This document shows, piece by piece, positions 43,676 to 54,402 of a stretch of 64,000 bases of DNA; position 1 is the stretch's first letter, and the number at the start of each line of letters is the position of its first letter. Below the pieces are notes generated by a model. That model searched no databases and was not told the DNA's origin. It saw only the letters and a list, made by a program, of their open reading frames with translations. This stretch comes from Sphingomonas sp. GM_Shp_1 (GTDB taxonomy: Bacteria; Pseudomonadota; Alphaproteobacteria; Sphingomonadales; Sphingomonadaceae), in the NCBI RefSeq assembly GCF_026540895.1, contig NZ_JALNUR010000001.1:1-64000 (forward strand), in the 5' to 3' direction. The position numbers and the translations under genes were made by a program.

Positions 43676-43985
43676 GAAAGTCCGCCCCTTCAGGTGTCCT
43701 GGCGACAAAGATGTTACGCTTGTCGCTATCATCGCGTTGGCGGCGCAGATAGCCCAGCGTTCCTAGTCTATTCAAGGCACGGGTGACGACGGGTTTCGAG
43801 ACGTTCAAAGCGCGCGCCAAACCGCGCACGGTATGGGGCCCCGGGCGAAGGTAGACGACCAGAAGCAGGGCCATCTGCCGATTGGTCAGGTCGGGCTCGC
43901 CCGAACGGACATAATCGACCAGGGCGCTCATCCAGGCCAACAGCGACTGAGCTTCGTGTGGGTGGGACACGGGTGGCGATTCCAA
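43611..43985 (-). CDS. MarR-type winged-helix regulator
   Basis: A protein of about 124 residues with a MarR/winged-helix fold: LTNRQMALLLVVYLRPGPHT, then recognition helix LNVSKPVVTRALNRLGTLGY and wing RRQRDDSDKRNIFVARTPEG. The start is unclear: TTG 43985 and GTG 43970 are both possible, and neither has a strong ribosome binding site. It heads the run SH3-argC-zwf and may control it, but no ligand can be named. Confidence 0.72.
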   Translation of the reverse strand: MESPPVSHPHEAQSLLAWMSALVDYVRSGEPDLTNRQMALLLVVYLRPGPHTVRGLARALNVSKPVVTRALNRLGTLGYLRRQRDDSDKRNIFVARTPEGADFLEEFGHFIGAGDAPGLQRASA

Positions 43986-44311
43986 TAGCTGAGCCGGGCT
44001 TTGCCGGGCGTTGTTTCGAAGTCATAACGCCCTTTATCGGTGGTGGTTTCACTCCTGTTCCACCGGGATGAACAACTTGGGTCAACGGATTTCCATTCTT
44101 CCCGGAACTTGCGCGGGGAGGGGCCATGATGTCGGCGATGATGGCGAGGGCGGGACGGGCGGACAGGACCCTTCGCTACGCACTGCGAGCGCTGTCCTCC
44201 TGCCCGAGCAAGCTGGGGGGACGGGGTTTGGCCCCGCATGGTTGATCCCGCCCCCCGGCTCGCCTATGTGCGCGGTTTCGCACACCCCTCAATCGGGATC
44301 ACACGCGCCTC
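43986..44311. other. Divergent intergenic region between marR and secG
   Basis: This 326-bp gap must hold promoters for both the marR run and secG. Small open frames are present but have no recognisable product. I see no tRNA or strong repeat. Confidence 0.4.
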
Positions 44312-44686
44312 ATGTTCGCATTTCTGCTCGTCATCCACGCTCTTATCGCCGCGACCCTGGTCACGGTGATCCTCATGCAGAAGTCGGAAGGCGGCGGTCT
44401 GGGCATGGGGGGCAGCCCGTCGGGGCTGATGTCGGCGCGCGGTGCGGCGGACTTCCTCAGCCGCGCGACGGCGGTGCTGGCGACGGCGTTCGTCGGCTTC
44501 TCGATCCTGCTGGCCGTGCTGGCGGCGACGCGCGGCGCGCCTGCCATCGATACCTCGCTGGCGCGCACGCCCGCGACTCAGGCGCCGATCACCGCGCCGG
44601 CACCCGCACCCGTTCCGTCGGACAATGCGGCGGCCCCGGCACCGGCGCAGCCCGTCGATAATTCGGCGGTTCCGCTCGCACGCTAA
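44312..44686 (+). CDS. secG: Preprotein translocase subunit SecG
   Basis: A 124-residue SecG: two membrane helices (FLLVIHALIAATLVTVILMQ and ATAVLATAFVGFSILLAVLA) around the cytoplasmic loop KSEGGGLGMGGSPSGLMSAR. It helps SecA-driven export through SecYEG. The C-terminal 50 residues are Pro/Ala-rich and probably disordered, which is typical of alphaproteobacterial SecG. Often tpiA precedes it, but not here. Confidence 0.94.
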   Translation: MFAFLLVIHALIAATLVTVILMQKSEGGGLGMGGSPSGLMSARGAADFLSRATAVLATAFVGFSILLAVLAATRGAPAIDTSLARTPATQAPITAPAPAPVPSDNAAAPAPAQPVDNSAVPLAR

Positions 44687-44714
44687 ACCTCGTTTTTATA
44701 ACAGCTTAGGCCAA

Positions 44715-44742
44715 CGCGCCGCCGCAAATCGACGGCGGCGCG
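44715..44742 (+). terminator. Hairpin between secG and pyrG
   Basis: CGCGCCGCCG and CGGCGGCGCG around an 8-base loop, 28 bases after the secG stop, followed by a weak T-rich stretch (catctttgctgttg). It may attenuate transcription into pyrG. Confidence 0.5.
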
Positions 44743-44780
44743 CATCTTTGCTGTTGTCGTATCCACCCCATCCAAGCTAG

Positions 44781-46442
<1,662 letters not shown>

Positions 46443-46447
46443 TTTCC

Positions 46448-46484
46448 AAACCCCGCCTTCTGATGGAGGCGGGGTTTTCTTTTT
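46448..46484 (+). terminator. Intrinsic terminator of pyrG
   Basis: AAACCCCGCCT at 46448-46458 pairs with AGGCGGGGTTT at 46467-46477 around a short loop, followed by a T-run (TTTTCTTTTT). It starts 6 bases after the stop codon. Confidence 0.9.
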
Positions 46485-46510
46485 GGCGGGGCGTGAACGG
46501 GGGCAAATCT

Positions 46511-46643
46511 ATTCCTCCCTGAGCTTAGCTCGGGGAGGGGGACCGCGCCCGAAGGGCGTGGTGGAGGGGCATGGCCGGTCCGTCATCGCCCCTCCACCAT
46601 CGCTGGCGCGATGGTCCCCCTCCCCAAGCAAGCTTGGGGAGGA
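46511..46643. repeat. CCTCCACC-family composite palindromic repeat, copy E
   Basis: Two inverted modules between convergent pyrG and hsp20: attcctccctgagcttagct and cggggaggggg, accgcgcccgaagggcgtgg, tggaggggc, then the reverse: cccctccaccatcgctggcg, cgatggtccccctcccc, aagcaagcttggggagga. Confidence 0.75.
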
Positions 46644-46670
46644 GCAGGGCTTGCTTCGTGCGCTCAGCCC

Positions 46671-46708
46671 TAAAACAAAAGGCGCCCGGACCCGTCGGTC
46701 CGGACGCC
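46671..46708 (-). terminator. Intrinsic terminator of hsp20
   Basis: On the minus strand a 12-bp stem (46681-46692 with 46697-46708, one mismatch) is followed by TTTTGTTTTA. A second perfect 9-bp hairpin, GACGTCTTT and AAAGACGTC, lies between it and the gene at 46713-46738. Confidence 0.85.
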
Positions 46709-46745
46709 CCGCGACGTCTTTAGGGAGGGAAAGACGTCGAGCCTC

Positions 46746-47222
46746 TTACGCCGCCTTGGCCTCGTCGGCCTTGTCGGCGTGATGTTCCACCGCCGCGAGC
46801 GGCTGGCCCGTCTTGATCGCGATCGTCTTGGGCTTCATCGCCTCGGGCACCTCGCGGACGAGGTCGATGACGAGCAGGCCGTCGTTCAGGCGCGCATCCT
46901 CGACGAACACGAAGTCCGCCAGTTCAAAGCGCCGCTCGAACGAGCGATTGGCGATCCCGACATGGAGGAAGTTGGGCGAACCCGCCTTCTCATCCTTCTT
47001 GCCGGTGACGAGCAGCATGTTCTGCTGCGCGGTGATCTCGATCTCGTCACGGCTGAAGCCCGCCACCGCCAGGGTGATGCGGTAGCGATCGTCGGCCAGA
47101 CGTTCGAGGTTGAAGGGAGGGTAATTCTCCGCCGAATTGGCCCGGGAATTGGCCTCCAGCAGATCGAACAGCCGATCGAAGCCGATGGTCGAACGGCGAT
47201 ACGGAGTCAGATCGATACGCAT
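46746..47222 (-). CDS. Small heat shock protein, Hsp20 family
   Basis: A 158-residue alpha-crystallin-type chaperone holding unfolded proteins. N-terminal arm MRIDLTPYRRSTIGFDRLFD; core YPPFNLERLADDRYRITLAV and LLVTGKKDEKAG; FERRFELADFVFVEDARLND ends with GLL in place of the usual GVL. ATG 47222 has GGAGG at the expected distance. It is IbpA-like. The 5' leader of about 100 bases looks like a heat-sensing RNA (listed separately). Confidence 0.92.
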   Translation of the reverse strand: MRIDLTPYRRSTIGFDRLFDLLEANSRANSAENYPPFNLERLADDRYRITLAVAGFSRDEIEITAQQNMLLVTGKKDEKAGSPNFLHVGIANRSFERRFELADFVFVEDARLNDGLLVIDLVREVPEAMKPKTIAIKTGQPLAAVEHHADKADEAKAA

Positions 47223-47330
47223 GTCAAAACCTCCATCAGAAGCGAATTGAAACGGGATCGGCCGGATCGCCCCGGCACGGGGCGGCTCGACCCATCCGTG
47301 CGGCCCGGTATCGGCGTCGCACGCGAACCC
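47223..47330 (-). promoter_or_regulatory. Candidate ROSE-type RNA thermometer in the hsp20 leader
   Basis: On the minus strand the leader ends in TTCGCTTCTGATGGAGG shortly before the ATG: a UYGCU element (UCGCU) next to a short loop and the Shine-Dalgarno, the defining 3' hairpin of ROSE elements. Upstream is a strong hairpin (GCCCCGTGCCGGGGC). ROSE elements upstream of small heat shock genes are well known in alphaproteobacteria. Confidence 0.55.
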
Positions 47331-47358
47331 ATATGGTTCACGAACAAAAGGCTTCAAG
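47331..47358 (-). promoter_or_regulatory. Candidate RpoH (sigma-32) promoter of hsp20
   Basis: On the minus strand CTTGAA (47358-47353) is followed after about 17 bases by CATATG, matching the alphaproteobacterial RpoH pattern CTTG-N17/18-CyTATnT roughly. It lies directly upstream of the proposed thermometer leader. Confidence 0.4.
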
Positions 47359-47467
47359 AGCCTTTTCGGATCGGAAAGCAAATCTTCGGATCGGCCAAGC
47401 CATGGCTCGCTTGAATGCCTACTAAAACCATGTGTGAATAGGATATGAAATCAAAAGGGGAGCTTCC

Positions 47468-49930
47468 ATGTCCTTGACCCTCGCGCTCATCCTGGCCGCC
47501 CAGGCCACCACGCCCCAGACCGCTTCCGAACGAGCAACCGATCCGCAAGGAACATCGGTCGTGACTGCACCCGCCACTCAAGAGGGCCGCCCCGAAGGAC
47601 GCCTCGGTACCGCGCAACAGGGTGGGGGCGATGTCGTCGTCACCGCGCGCAGGCGCGCCGAGACGATCCAGAGCGTTCCCATCGCCATGTCGGTGATCGG
47701 CGGCACCGCGCTGGCCGAGACGGGGACGTACAATGTCAACCGGCTGACCCAGATTCAGCCGACGCTGCAATTCTATTCGACCAACCCGCGCAATTCGGCA
47801 GCCAATATCCGCGGGCTGGGCGCGCCGTTCGGCCTGACGAATGACGGGATCGAGCAGGGCGTCGGCATCTATGTCGATCAGGTCTATTACAGCCGCATCG
47901 CCTCGGCGACGTTCGACTTCACCGATACCGAGCGGATCGAGGTGCTGCGCGGGCCGCAGGGTACGCTCTATGGCAAGAACACCACGGCGGGCGCGATCAA
48001 CATCATCACCCGCGCACCCAGCTTCACGCCCGAGGCGCGGGTCGAACTGAGCGCAGGCAATTACGATTTCTTTCAGGGCAAGGCGTCGGTCTCGGGCCCG
48101 CTGGTCGACGACAAGGTGGCGGTCCGCCTGTCGACCTCGATCACCACGCGGCGCGGCACCATCTGGAACACGCGTCAGCAGGAATGGCAGAACAGTCAGG
48201 ACAATCTGTCGCTGCGCAGCCAGTTCCTGTGGCATGCGACCCCGACGCTCGACCTGACCCTGTCCGGCGATTATGCGCGGCAGAACCCCAATTGCTGCGT
48301 CCAATATTATGCGCGGGTCGGCGCGACGCAGCGACCGCTCAATCGGCAATATGCCGCGCTGGCGGCGGCGCAAGGCTATAGCGTGCCCTCGACCAATGCC
48401 TTTGATCGGCTGACCGATGTCGATACCGATCTGCGTGCCAAGCAGGAACTGGGCGGGCTGTCGCTGGTCGCCAATTGGGATGTCGGCGAGGCGACGCTGA
48501 CCAGCGTGTCGGCGTGGCGCTTCTGGCATTGGGACCCGTCCAACGACCGCGACTTTATCGGCCTGCCGATCACCACCGTGTCCGCCAATCCGTCGCAGCA
48601 GAGCCAGGTGACGCAGGAAATCCGTATCGCGTCGAACGGCAAGCGGACGCTCGATTACGTTCTGGGCGCCTTTTATTTCTGGCAGTCGATCGACACGCAA
48701 GGCTTGCAGGTCCAGGGCCCGGCGGCGAGCGCCTTCCTGCTCAACCCGACCAGTGCGGGCGGGCGCGATCCGGCGACGCTCAACGGGCTGACCGCGCGCA
48801 ATACGATCGGCTTCACCAATACCTCGGCGGCGCTGTTCGGCAAGCTGACCTGGCATGTCGATGACCGTCTGTCGGTATCGCCCGGCCTGCGGCTCAACTA
48901 TGACCGCAAGGACGGCTCCTATGTGTCGACCGTGACCAACGGGGCGGGCTCCACGACGCTGACCAGCGACCAGCGCGGCGTTCTGGCGCCGCAGAATTAC
49001 ACGCCGTCCTTCACCAACTGGAACCTGTCGGGCGACCTGACCATCGCCTATGAGTTCAACCCCAACGTCCATTATTACGCGACCTATGCGCGCAGCTATA
49101 AGTCGGGCGGCATCAACCTGTCGGGCCTGCCGCTCGACGCGCAGAACAACCCGATCCTGGCGACGCAGACCGTGCGGCCCGAAAAGGTCAACCATTTCGA
49201 GCTGGGGCTGAAGACCCAGTTCGCCGACCGGCGCGCGACGGTGAACATCGCGGGCTTCTGGACCGAGATCGGCGATTACCAGGCGACGGTGAACAACCTG
49301 CAGGTCAACGTCCTGCGCGGCTATCTCGCCAATGCGGGGCGGGTGCGGACGCGAGGGGTGGAGATCGACTCGGCCTTCCGCCCGACCAACCGGTTCAACG
49401 TCTATGCCAATGCGGCCTTTACCGATGCGCGCTACACCCGCTTCACCAATGCGCCTTGCCCGCCGGAATTGTCGGGCGGCACCGCGCTGCCGGTGGTGAA
49501 CGGCCAGATCGTCGGCACTCCGGCGGCGGCTGGGACGCCGGGCAATTCGCTGCCTTATTGCGACATCTCGGGCCAGTGGCTGCCGGGCGTCTCGCGCTGG
49601 GCTTTTTCCTATGGCGCGGAATATGACCTGCCCGCGACCGTGGCGGGGACCGAGGGGCAATTCTATCTCGGTTACGATGGCAGCTATCGGTCGAAATTCT
49701 CGTCCAATCCGTCACGCTCGGCCTATACCGATATCAACGGCTACAGCCTGTCCAACGTGCGAGCGGGGTTCAAGGCGCCGGGCAGTTGGAACGCCTTCGT
49801 CTGGGTGCGCAATCTGTTCGATCACAATTACTATGAGTTGCTGGCGACCCAGTCGGGCTCGACCGGTCTGATCGTCGGGCAGCCTGGCGATCCGCGGACC
49901 TATGGGTTCACGATTTCCAAGTCGTTCTGA
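47468..49930 (+). CDS. TonB-dependent outer-membrane receptor
   Basis: An 820-residue receptor. A short signal-like start (MSLTLALILAAQATTPQT) and low-complexity linker lead to a TonB-box-like GGGDVVVTARRRAETIQSVP, the plug (NVNRLTQIQPTLQF, NIRGLGAPFG, RIEVLRGPQGTLYGKNTTAG) and the 22-strand barrel ending in GFTISKSF. It imports a siderophore, vitamin, sugar or other nutrient; the ligand is not evident. No TonB, regulator or transporter partner is adjacent, so it is an orphan. Confidence 0.9.
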   Translation: MSLTLALILAAQATTPQTASERATDPQGTSVVTAPATQEGRPEGRLGTAQQGGGDVVVTARRRAETIQSVPIAMSVIGGTALAETGTYNVNRLTQIQPTLQFYSTNPRNSAANIRGLGAPFGLTNDGIEQGVGIYVDQVYYSRIASATFDFTDTERIEVLRGPQGTLYGKNTTAGAINIITRAPSFTPEARVELSAGNYDFFQGKASVSGPLVDDKVAVRLSTSITTRRGTIWNTRQQEWQNSQDNLSLRSQFLWHATPTLDLTLSGDYARQNPNCCVQYYARVGATQRPLNRQYAALAAAQGYSVPSTNAFDRLTDVDTDLRAKQELGGLSLVANWDVGEATLTSVSAWRFWHWDPSNDRDFIGLPITTVSANPSQQSQVTQEIRIASNGKRTLDYVLGAFYFWQSIDTQGLQVQGPAASAFLLNPTSAGGRDPATLNGLTARNTIGFTNTSAALFGKLTWHVDDRLSVSPGLRLNYDRKDGSYVSTVTNGAGSTTLTSDQRGVLAPQNYTPSFTNWNLSGDLTIAYEFNPNVHYYATYARSYKSGGINLSGLPLDAQNNPILATQTVRPEKVNHFELGLKTQFADRRATVNIAGFWTEIGDYQATVNNLQVNVLRGYLANAGRVRTRGVEIDSAFRPTNRFNVYANAAFTDARYTRFTNAPCPPELSGGTALPVVNGQIVGTPAAAGTPGNSLPYCDISGQWLPGVSRWAFSYGAEYDLPATVAGTEGQFYLGYDGSYRSKFSSNPSRSAYTDINGYSLSNVRAGFKAPGSWNAFVWVRNLFDHNYYELLATQSGSTGLIVGQPGDPRTYGFTISKSF

Positions 49931-49934
49931 TCAA

Positions 49935-50077
49935 TTCCTCCCCAAGCTATGCTTGGGGAGCGGGACCGCCGGGCGTTAGCCCGGTGGTGGAGGGGCGGGG
50001 ACCTTCGCGGGCGTTGCCTGCCCCTCCACCACTCGCTTTCGCGAGCGGTCCCCCTCCCCATCGGAGATGGGGAGGAT
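49935..50077. repeat. CCTCCACC-family composite palindromic repeat, copy F
   Basis: Two inverted modules starting 5 bases after the receptor stop: attcctccccaagctatgct, tggggagcgggaccgc, cgggcgttagcccggtggtg and gaggggc, then cccctccaccactcgctttc, gcgagcggtccccctcccc and atcggagatggggagga. The variable loop cgggcgttagcccg is close to that of copy B. Confidence 0.75.
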
Positions 50078-50598
50078 TGGGGGACGAATCACAGGATTCG
50101 TCCACATTCGGTTCATCTTGATTTGGTATAGCCAAGGTCCCGTGAACGGGCGCCGGGCCGGCATCTGGGGACGGAAGTCTGGAAGCTCCCCGTTTCCCTG
50201 GCCGGTTCCGGTGGCTTTTCCCGAGCGTGGAGCGATCGTGTCGGTGCCCGAATGCCAAACGCCCGGACCGTTTCCGATCCGGGCGCCTGCGTGACGATCG
50301 CTCGTCAGCCCCCTTTTCCCGCTCCCGCATCAACCTCTTTGGGTGAGCGTTGGAGCAATCCCCGAACCACGGCCGTTGCTGCCTGTGTCTCAGTAAGATT
50401 GTGGTACGTTAGGAAGGGCGGGCTTGTCATCCCTCTTGCGGCATCCGCGCTACGATTGGCGCGGCTGTGTGGCACGCGCGCAACAATCGCCGGAGTCGCC
50501 GGTTTTGCAAGCCGAACCGGGCGCGGCATTGCCAGCACCCGGCGGCGCTCCTACAGCCTGCGGGCATTTCGTCTTCTTCATGGATCGATCGGACCTCA
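50078..50598. other. Intergenic region upstream of the lol operon
   Basis: About 520 bases without a convincing gene. A hairpin, cgcccgga and tccgggcg around 50261-50284, is present. In related genomes proS often precedes the lol genes; I see no proS remnant here. Open frames crossing it have no recognisable product. Confidence 0.4.
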
Positions 50599-51849
50599 AT
50601 GATCCTGTCTCGTTACGAACGGATGATCGCGCGGCGCTATCTGCTGCCGGGCAAGGGGGAGGCGTTCATCTTCCTCGTCGCCTCGATCAGCCTGGTCGCG
50701 GTCATGCTGGGCGTCGCCGCGCTCATCATCGTCATGAGCGTGATGAACGGCTTTCGCGCCGAGCTGTTCGACAAGATCGTCGGGCTGAACGGCCATGCCG
50801 TGGTGCAGGGGGTGGGCGGTCGCCTGCCCGACTGGCGCGACATCGTGCGCGACGCCCGGGCGACGCCGGGCGTGACCAGTGCGGTGCCGATGATCGAGCA
50901 ACCTTTGATGTCCAGCTATAATGGCCGGGTCGAGGCGGTGCTGGTCCGCGGCATGCGTGTCGCCGATATTCGCGGCAACTCCGCGATCCGCTCCAAGATC
51001 GTCATGGGCAATCTGAACAGCGTCACGCCCGGCAGCGGCCGTATCGCGATCGGCAGCCGCCTGGCCGAGGCGCTGGGCGCCAGCGTCGGCTCCGAGATTT
51101 CGCTGATCAGCCCGCAGGGGCAGACGACCCCCTTCGGCACGGTGCCGCGCATCGTTAGCTACACGGTCGGGGCGATCTTCGAGATCGGGGTCTACGACTA
51201 TGACAAGGCCTATGTGATCATGCCCATCGAGGATGCGCAGACTTTGCTCCTGATGGGCGATACGGTCGGCATGGTCGAGATCCAGACGGTGGATGCCGAC
51301 CGGGTCGGCCAGATCCTGGCGCCGCTGGCCGACAAGCTGGGCGGACGCGCGGTGATCGCGGACTGGCGGACGATGAACGCGCAGTTGTTCGAGGCGCTGG
51401 CGGTCGAGCGGGTGGCGATGTTCACCGTGCTGTCGATCATCATTCTGGTCGCGGTGTTCAACATCCTGTCCTCGCTGATCATGCTGGTCCGCGCCAAGAC
51501 CCGCGACATCGCGATCCTGCGGACGATGGGCGCGACGCGCGGCGGCCTGATGCGCATCTTCATGACGGTGGGCACGACCATCGGCGCGCTGGGCACGGTC
51601 GCGGGGCTGGCGCTGGGCGCGGTGTTCCTGTTCTACCGACAGGGCGTGGTGAATTTCGTCCAGTTCGTGACGGGTCAGAATCTGTGGGATCCCTCGATCC
51701 GCTATCTGACCGAGCTGCCCTCCAAGACCGACCCCGTGGAGGTCATCGTGATCGCGTCGATGGCGCTGGTCTTCTCCTTCCTCGCCACGCTCTACCCCGC
51801 CTGGAAGGCGGCGAGCACGGACCCGGTTCAGGTGTTGCGCTATGAATGA
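50599..51849 (+). CDS. lolC: Lipoprotein-releasing ABC permease LolC/LolE
   Basis: A 416-residue FtsX-type permease that extracts outer-membrane lipoproteins from the inner membrane. It has an N-terminal helix ([20 protein letters not shown], then [15 protein letters not shown]), a periplasmic domain, three more helices ([20 protein letters not shown]), and the [14 protein letters not shown] end. Like other alphaproteobacteria, only one permease gene is present, so it likely works as a homodimer (LolF type). ATG 50599. Confidence 0.93.
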   Translation: MILSRYERMIARRYLLPGKGEAFIFLVASISLVAVMLGVAALIIVMSVMNGFRAELFDKIVGLNGHAVVQGVGGRLPDWRDIVRDARATPGVTSAVPMIEQPLMSSYNGRVEAVLVRGMRVADIRGNSAIRSKIVMGNLNSVTPGSGRIAIGSRLAEALGASVGSEISLISPQGQTTPFGTVPRIVSYTVGAIFEIGVYDYDKAYVIMPIEDAQTLLLMGDTVGMVEIQTVDADRVGQILAPLADKLGGRAVIADWRTMNAQLFEALAVERVAMFTVLSIIILVAVFNILSSLIMLVRAKTRDIAILRTMGATRGGLMRIFMTVGTTIGALGTVAGLALGAVFLFYRQGVVNFVQFVTGQNLWDPSIRYLTELPSKTDPVEVIVIASMALVFSFLATLYPAWKAASTDPVQVLRYE

Positions 51850-52561
51850 TCCGATCATCCGCATGGGCGTCGCCCCGGAACCCCGCACGGCCCAGCCGGT
51901 GCTGGAGACGCGCGAGCTGTCGCGCAGCTTCACCCAAGGCGGCCAGACCATCGAAGTGCTGCGCGGCGTCGACCTGGCCGTCGCGCCGGGCGAGATCGTC
52001 GCGCTGCTGGGCCCGTCCGGCTCGGGCAAGTCGACGCTTCTCCAGGCAGTCGGCCTTCTGGAGGGCGGCTTTTCCGGCTCCATCCGCATCGCGGGCGAGG
52101 AGGTGTCGAAGCTGGACGCCCATGGCCGCACCGTCGCGCGGCGCGATTATCTGGGCTTCGTCTACCAGTTCCACCACCTGCTGCCGGACTTCAATGCCAT
52201 CGAGAATGTCGTGTTGCCGCAACTGGTGCAGGGCAAGCTGCCCGCCGCCGCCGATGAGCGCGCCAAGGGTCTGCTCACTGCACTCGGTTTGGGACACCGG
52301 CTGACCCACCGGCCGAGCCAGTTGTCCGGCGGCGAGCAGCAGCGTGTGGCGGTGGCCCGTGCGCTCGCCAACCAGCCGCCCTTGGTGCTGGCGGACGAGC
52401 CGACCGGCAATCTGGACGAGCATACCTCCGAAGTGGTGCTGGCCGAATTCCTGCGGCTGGTGCGCGGGGAAGGCTCGGCGGCGCTGGTGGCCACGCATAA
52501 CGAACGACTTGCGATGAAGATGGACCGGGTGGTTCGGCTGCATGAGGGTCGCCTGCAATGA
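51842..52561 (+). CDS. lolD: Lipoprotein-releasing ABC ATPase LolD
   Basis: A 239-residue ATPase driving LolC/E. Walker A is GPSGSGKST, the Q-loop lies in [20 protein letters not shown] (LolD-specific pattern), the signature is [15 protein letters not shown] and Walker B is [13 protein letters not shown]. The ATG overlaps lolC by 8 bases. Confidence 0.95.
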   Translation: MNDPIIRMGVAPEPRTAQPVLETRELSRSFTQGGQTIEVLRGVDLAVAPGEIVALLGPSGSGKSTLLQAVGLLEGGFSGSIRIAGEEVSKLDAHGRTVARRDYLGFVYQFHHLLPDFNAIENVVLPQLVQGKLPAAADERAKGLLTALGLGHRLTHRPSQLSGGEQQRVAVARALANQPPLVLADEPTGNLDEHTSEVVLAEFLRLVRGEGSAALVATHNERLAMKMDRVVRLHEGRLQ

Positions 52562-53151
52562 ATGCCTGGAGCGAGACGCCGACGCTGACCGGGCGCCATG
52601 TCACGCTCCGCCCGTTCGTGGAGGCCGATTTGCCCGCGTTGGTCGAGGCGGCGCGCGAAGGCGATCTCTGGAACATCTTCTACGCCAATGTCTCGATGAT
52701 GAAGGTGCCCGAACGCTGGCTGGCGGCGGCGCTGAAGGAGCGGGATATCGGTCGCGCCCTGCTCTTCACCGTCGCGACGCCAGATGGCCAGGTGGTCGGC
52801 ACGACCCGCTACATGCGCATGGCCCCGCAGCATCGGCGGCTGGAAATCGGCGGCACCTTCTACGCCACCCGCGTCCAGCGGACCGGCGTCAACACCGAGG
52901 CGAAGCGGATGCTGCTGGCCCATGCCTTCGACGCGATGGAGTGCCAGTCCGTCCAGATCCGCACCGATGCGCTCAACCTGCGCAGCCAGGCGGCAATCGA
53001 GCGGTTGGGCGCGAAGAAGGACGGGGTGTTGCGCGGACATCAGGTCATGGCCGATGGCCGCGTTCGTGACAGCGTGGTCTATTCGATCCTTCGCCACGAA
53101 TGGCCGGGCGTGCGCGCCAATCTCGACTATCTGCTGGGGAAACACCGATGA
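52558..53151 (+). CDS. GNAT family acetyltransferase (RimJ/RimL-like)
   Basis: A 197-residue N-acetyltransferase. [60 protein letters not shown] and [20 protein letters not shown] follow the order seen in RimJ/RimL and YdaF-type enzymes. The acceptor is unknown. Both ends overlap neighbours by 4 bases (lolD, glutathione peroxidase), so it is in an operon with them without an obvious functional link. Confidence 0.88.
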   Translation: MNAWSETPTLTGRHVTLRPFVEADLPALVEAAREGDLWNIFYANVSMMKVPERWLAAALKERDIGRALLFTVATPDGQVVGTTRYMRMAPQHRRLEIGGTFYATRVQRTGVNTEAKRMLLAHAFDAMECQSVQIRTDALNLRSQAAIERLGAKKDGVLRGHQVMADGRVRDSVVYSILRHEWPGVRANLDYLLGKHR

Positions 53152-53627
53152 GCGGGATCGCGGATTTTACCGTCCTGGCGGCGGACGGTTCCGCCGTCGA
53201 TCTGTCGGCCTATGCGGGGCGGGTGGTCCTGATCGTCAACACCGCGTCCCAATGCGGTTTCACCCCGCAATATGAGGGGCTGGAGGGGCTGCATCGCCGA
53301 TATGCGGGGCAGGGGCTGACCGTGCTGGGTTTTCCCTGTAACCAGTTCGGCGCGCAGGAGCCGGGCGATGCGGCGGAGATCGCGAATTTCTGTACGCTGA
53401 CCTATGACGTGACCTTCCCCGTGCTGGCCAAGGTGCAGGTCAATGGCGACGGGGCCGATCCGCTGTTCCAGTGGCTGAAAGCGGAAGCGCCCGGCGTTCT
53501 GGGGACCAAGGCGATCAAGTGGAACTTCACCAAATTCCTGGTGGATCGTTCGGGGAAGGTGGTGGCTCGCTATGCGCCCACGACCAAGCCCGAGGACTTG
53601 GCGAAGGACATTGAGGCGCTGCTCTGA
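53148..53627 (+). CDS. Glutathione peroxidase family protein
   Basis: A 159-residue thiol peroxidase. The peroxidatic cysteine is C36 in VNTASQCGFTPQYEGLE; FPCNQFGAQEPG (with the second cysteine and catalytic Gln) and KWNFTKFLVDRSGKV complete the active site. As a cysteine type it probably uses thioredoxin rather than glutathione. The ATG overlaps the GNAT stop by 4 bases. Confidence 0.93.
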   Translation: MSGIADFTVLAADGSAVDLSAYAGRVVLIVNTASQCGFTPQYEGLEGLHRRYAGQGLTVLGFPCNQFGAQEPGDAAEIANFCTLTYDVTFPVLAKVQVNGDGADPLFQWLKAEAPGVLGTKAIKWNFTKFLVDRSGKVVARYAPTTKPEDLAKDIEALL

Positions 53628-53639
53628 TAGGGCGGAACG

Positions 53640-53727
53640 TGCGCTTCGACTTCGCTCAGCGCGAACGGGCTTGAGGATGCTTCCCCCAACCCCCGTTCGG
53701 CCTGAGCGAAGTCGAAGGCCAAGGGAC
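53640..53727. repeat. TTCGAC/GTCGAA-family inverted repeat after the peroxidase gene
   Basis: tgcgcttcgacttcgctcag and cctgagcgaagtcgaaggcc face each other, separated by cgcgaacgggcttgagga and accccgttcgg segments. It sits between convergent glutathione peroxidase and hdeD-like genes and could fold as one long hairpin. Confidence 0.75.
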
Positions 53728-53731
53728 TAGC

Positions 53732-54298
53732 TCAGATCGAGAAGGCACTCGCCCCCTTCTTGTGGTCCAGCGCAGAGGCGATCGAGGTGACCCCGCCGAA
53801 GAAGAAGCTGAGCCCCAGGATATAACCCGGCAGCGTCATCGCGCTCCACGGCAAGGTCGCCAGCACGAACAGCGCCAGCACGATGTTGAGCACCCCCAGC
53901 GCGATCATCCAGCCGCGCCGCCGCCGCATCCGCGCGCCCAGCCCGATCTCCAGCGCGCCACGAAGGCCCAGCCACACCGCGACGAGCAGGGTGATCGAGA
54001 TCGCACCGGTCGCCGGTTCGAACGCCATGATCAGCCCGATGACGAGCGAGATCAGGCCGAAGCCGATCGCATAGCCTCGCCCTTCATGGCCCTTGCCGAA
54101 GATGCCCGCGCCGATCGCGACGATGCCAGACGCCAGGAAGAACGCCCCGATCACCAGCGTCGCGGCCAATGTCGCGGGCACCGGAAAGACGAAAGCCGCC
54201 AGGCCCAGCAGCGCCGAGAGCACACCATATGCCAAAATCCAACCCCAGCCCGCGCCGGGACGGGGGGATGTCGCAAAGGAACGATCTGTATCGGTCAT
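53732..54298 (-). CDS. HdeD-like DUF308 membrane protein
   Basis: A 188-residue membrane protein with six hydrophobic segments (WILAYGVLSALLGLAAFVFP, ATLVIGAFFLASGIVAIGAG, YAIGFGLISLVIGLIMAF, LLVAVWLGLRGALEIGLG and two more), matching HdeD/DUF308. In E. coli HdeD relates to acid resistance at high density; the role here is unknown. ATG 54298; the open frame further upstream enters the dnaE promoter region. Confidence 0.85.
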   Translation of the reverse strand: MTDTDRSFATSPRPGAGWGWILAYGVLSALLGLAAFVFPVPATLAATLVIGAFFLASGIVAIGAGIFGKGHEGRGYAIGFGLISLVIGLIMAFEPATGAISITLLVAVWLGLRGALEIGLGARMRRRRGWMIALGVLNIVLALFVLATLPWSAMTLPGYILGLSFFFGGVTSIASALDHKKGASAFSI

Positions 54299-54402
54299 CG
54301 TCGTTGTCCCGCATTCTGAACCGATGTTCTGTTGTCGTAACGGTTCGCTTTGCGGCGGGTTCCGCGCTGGTCGAATCACGCGCGCTGGGATAGGGGTGGG
54401 AC

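Noticed and set aside
47354..49660. A 768-codon minus-strand open frame across the TonB-dependent receptor
   Set aside because: Antisense shadow of a clear receptor gene; composition is Arg/Gly/Ile-rich low complexity.
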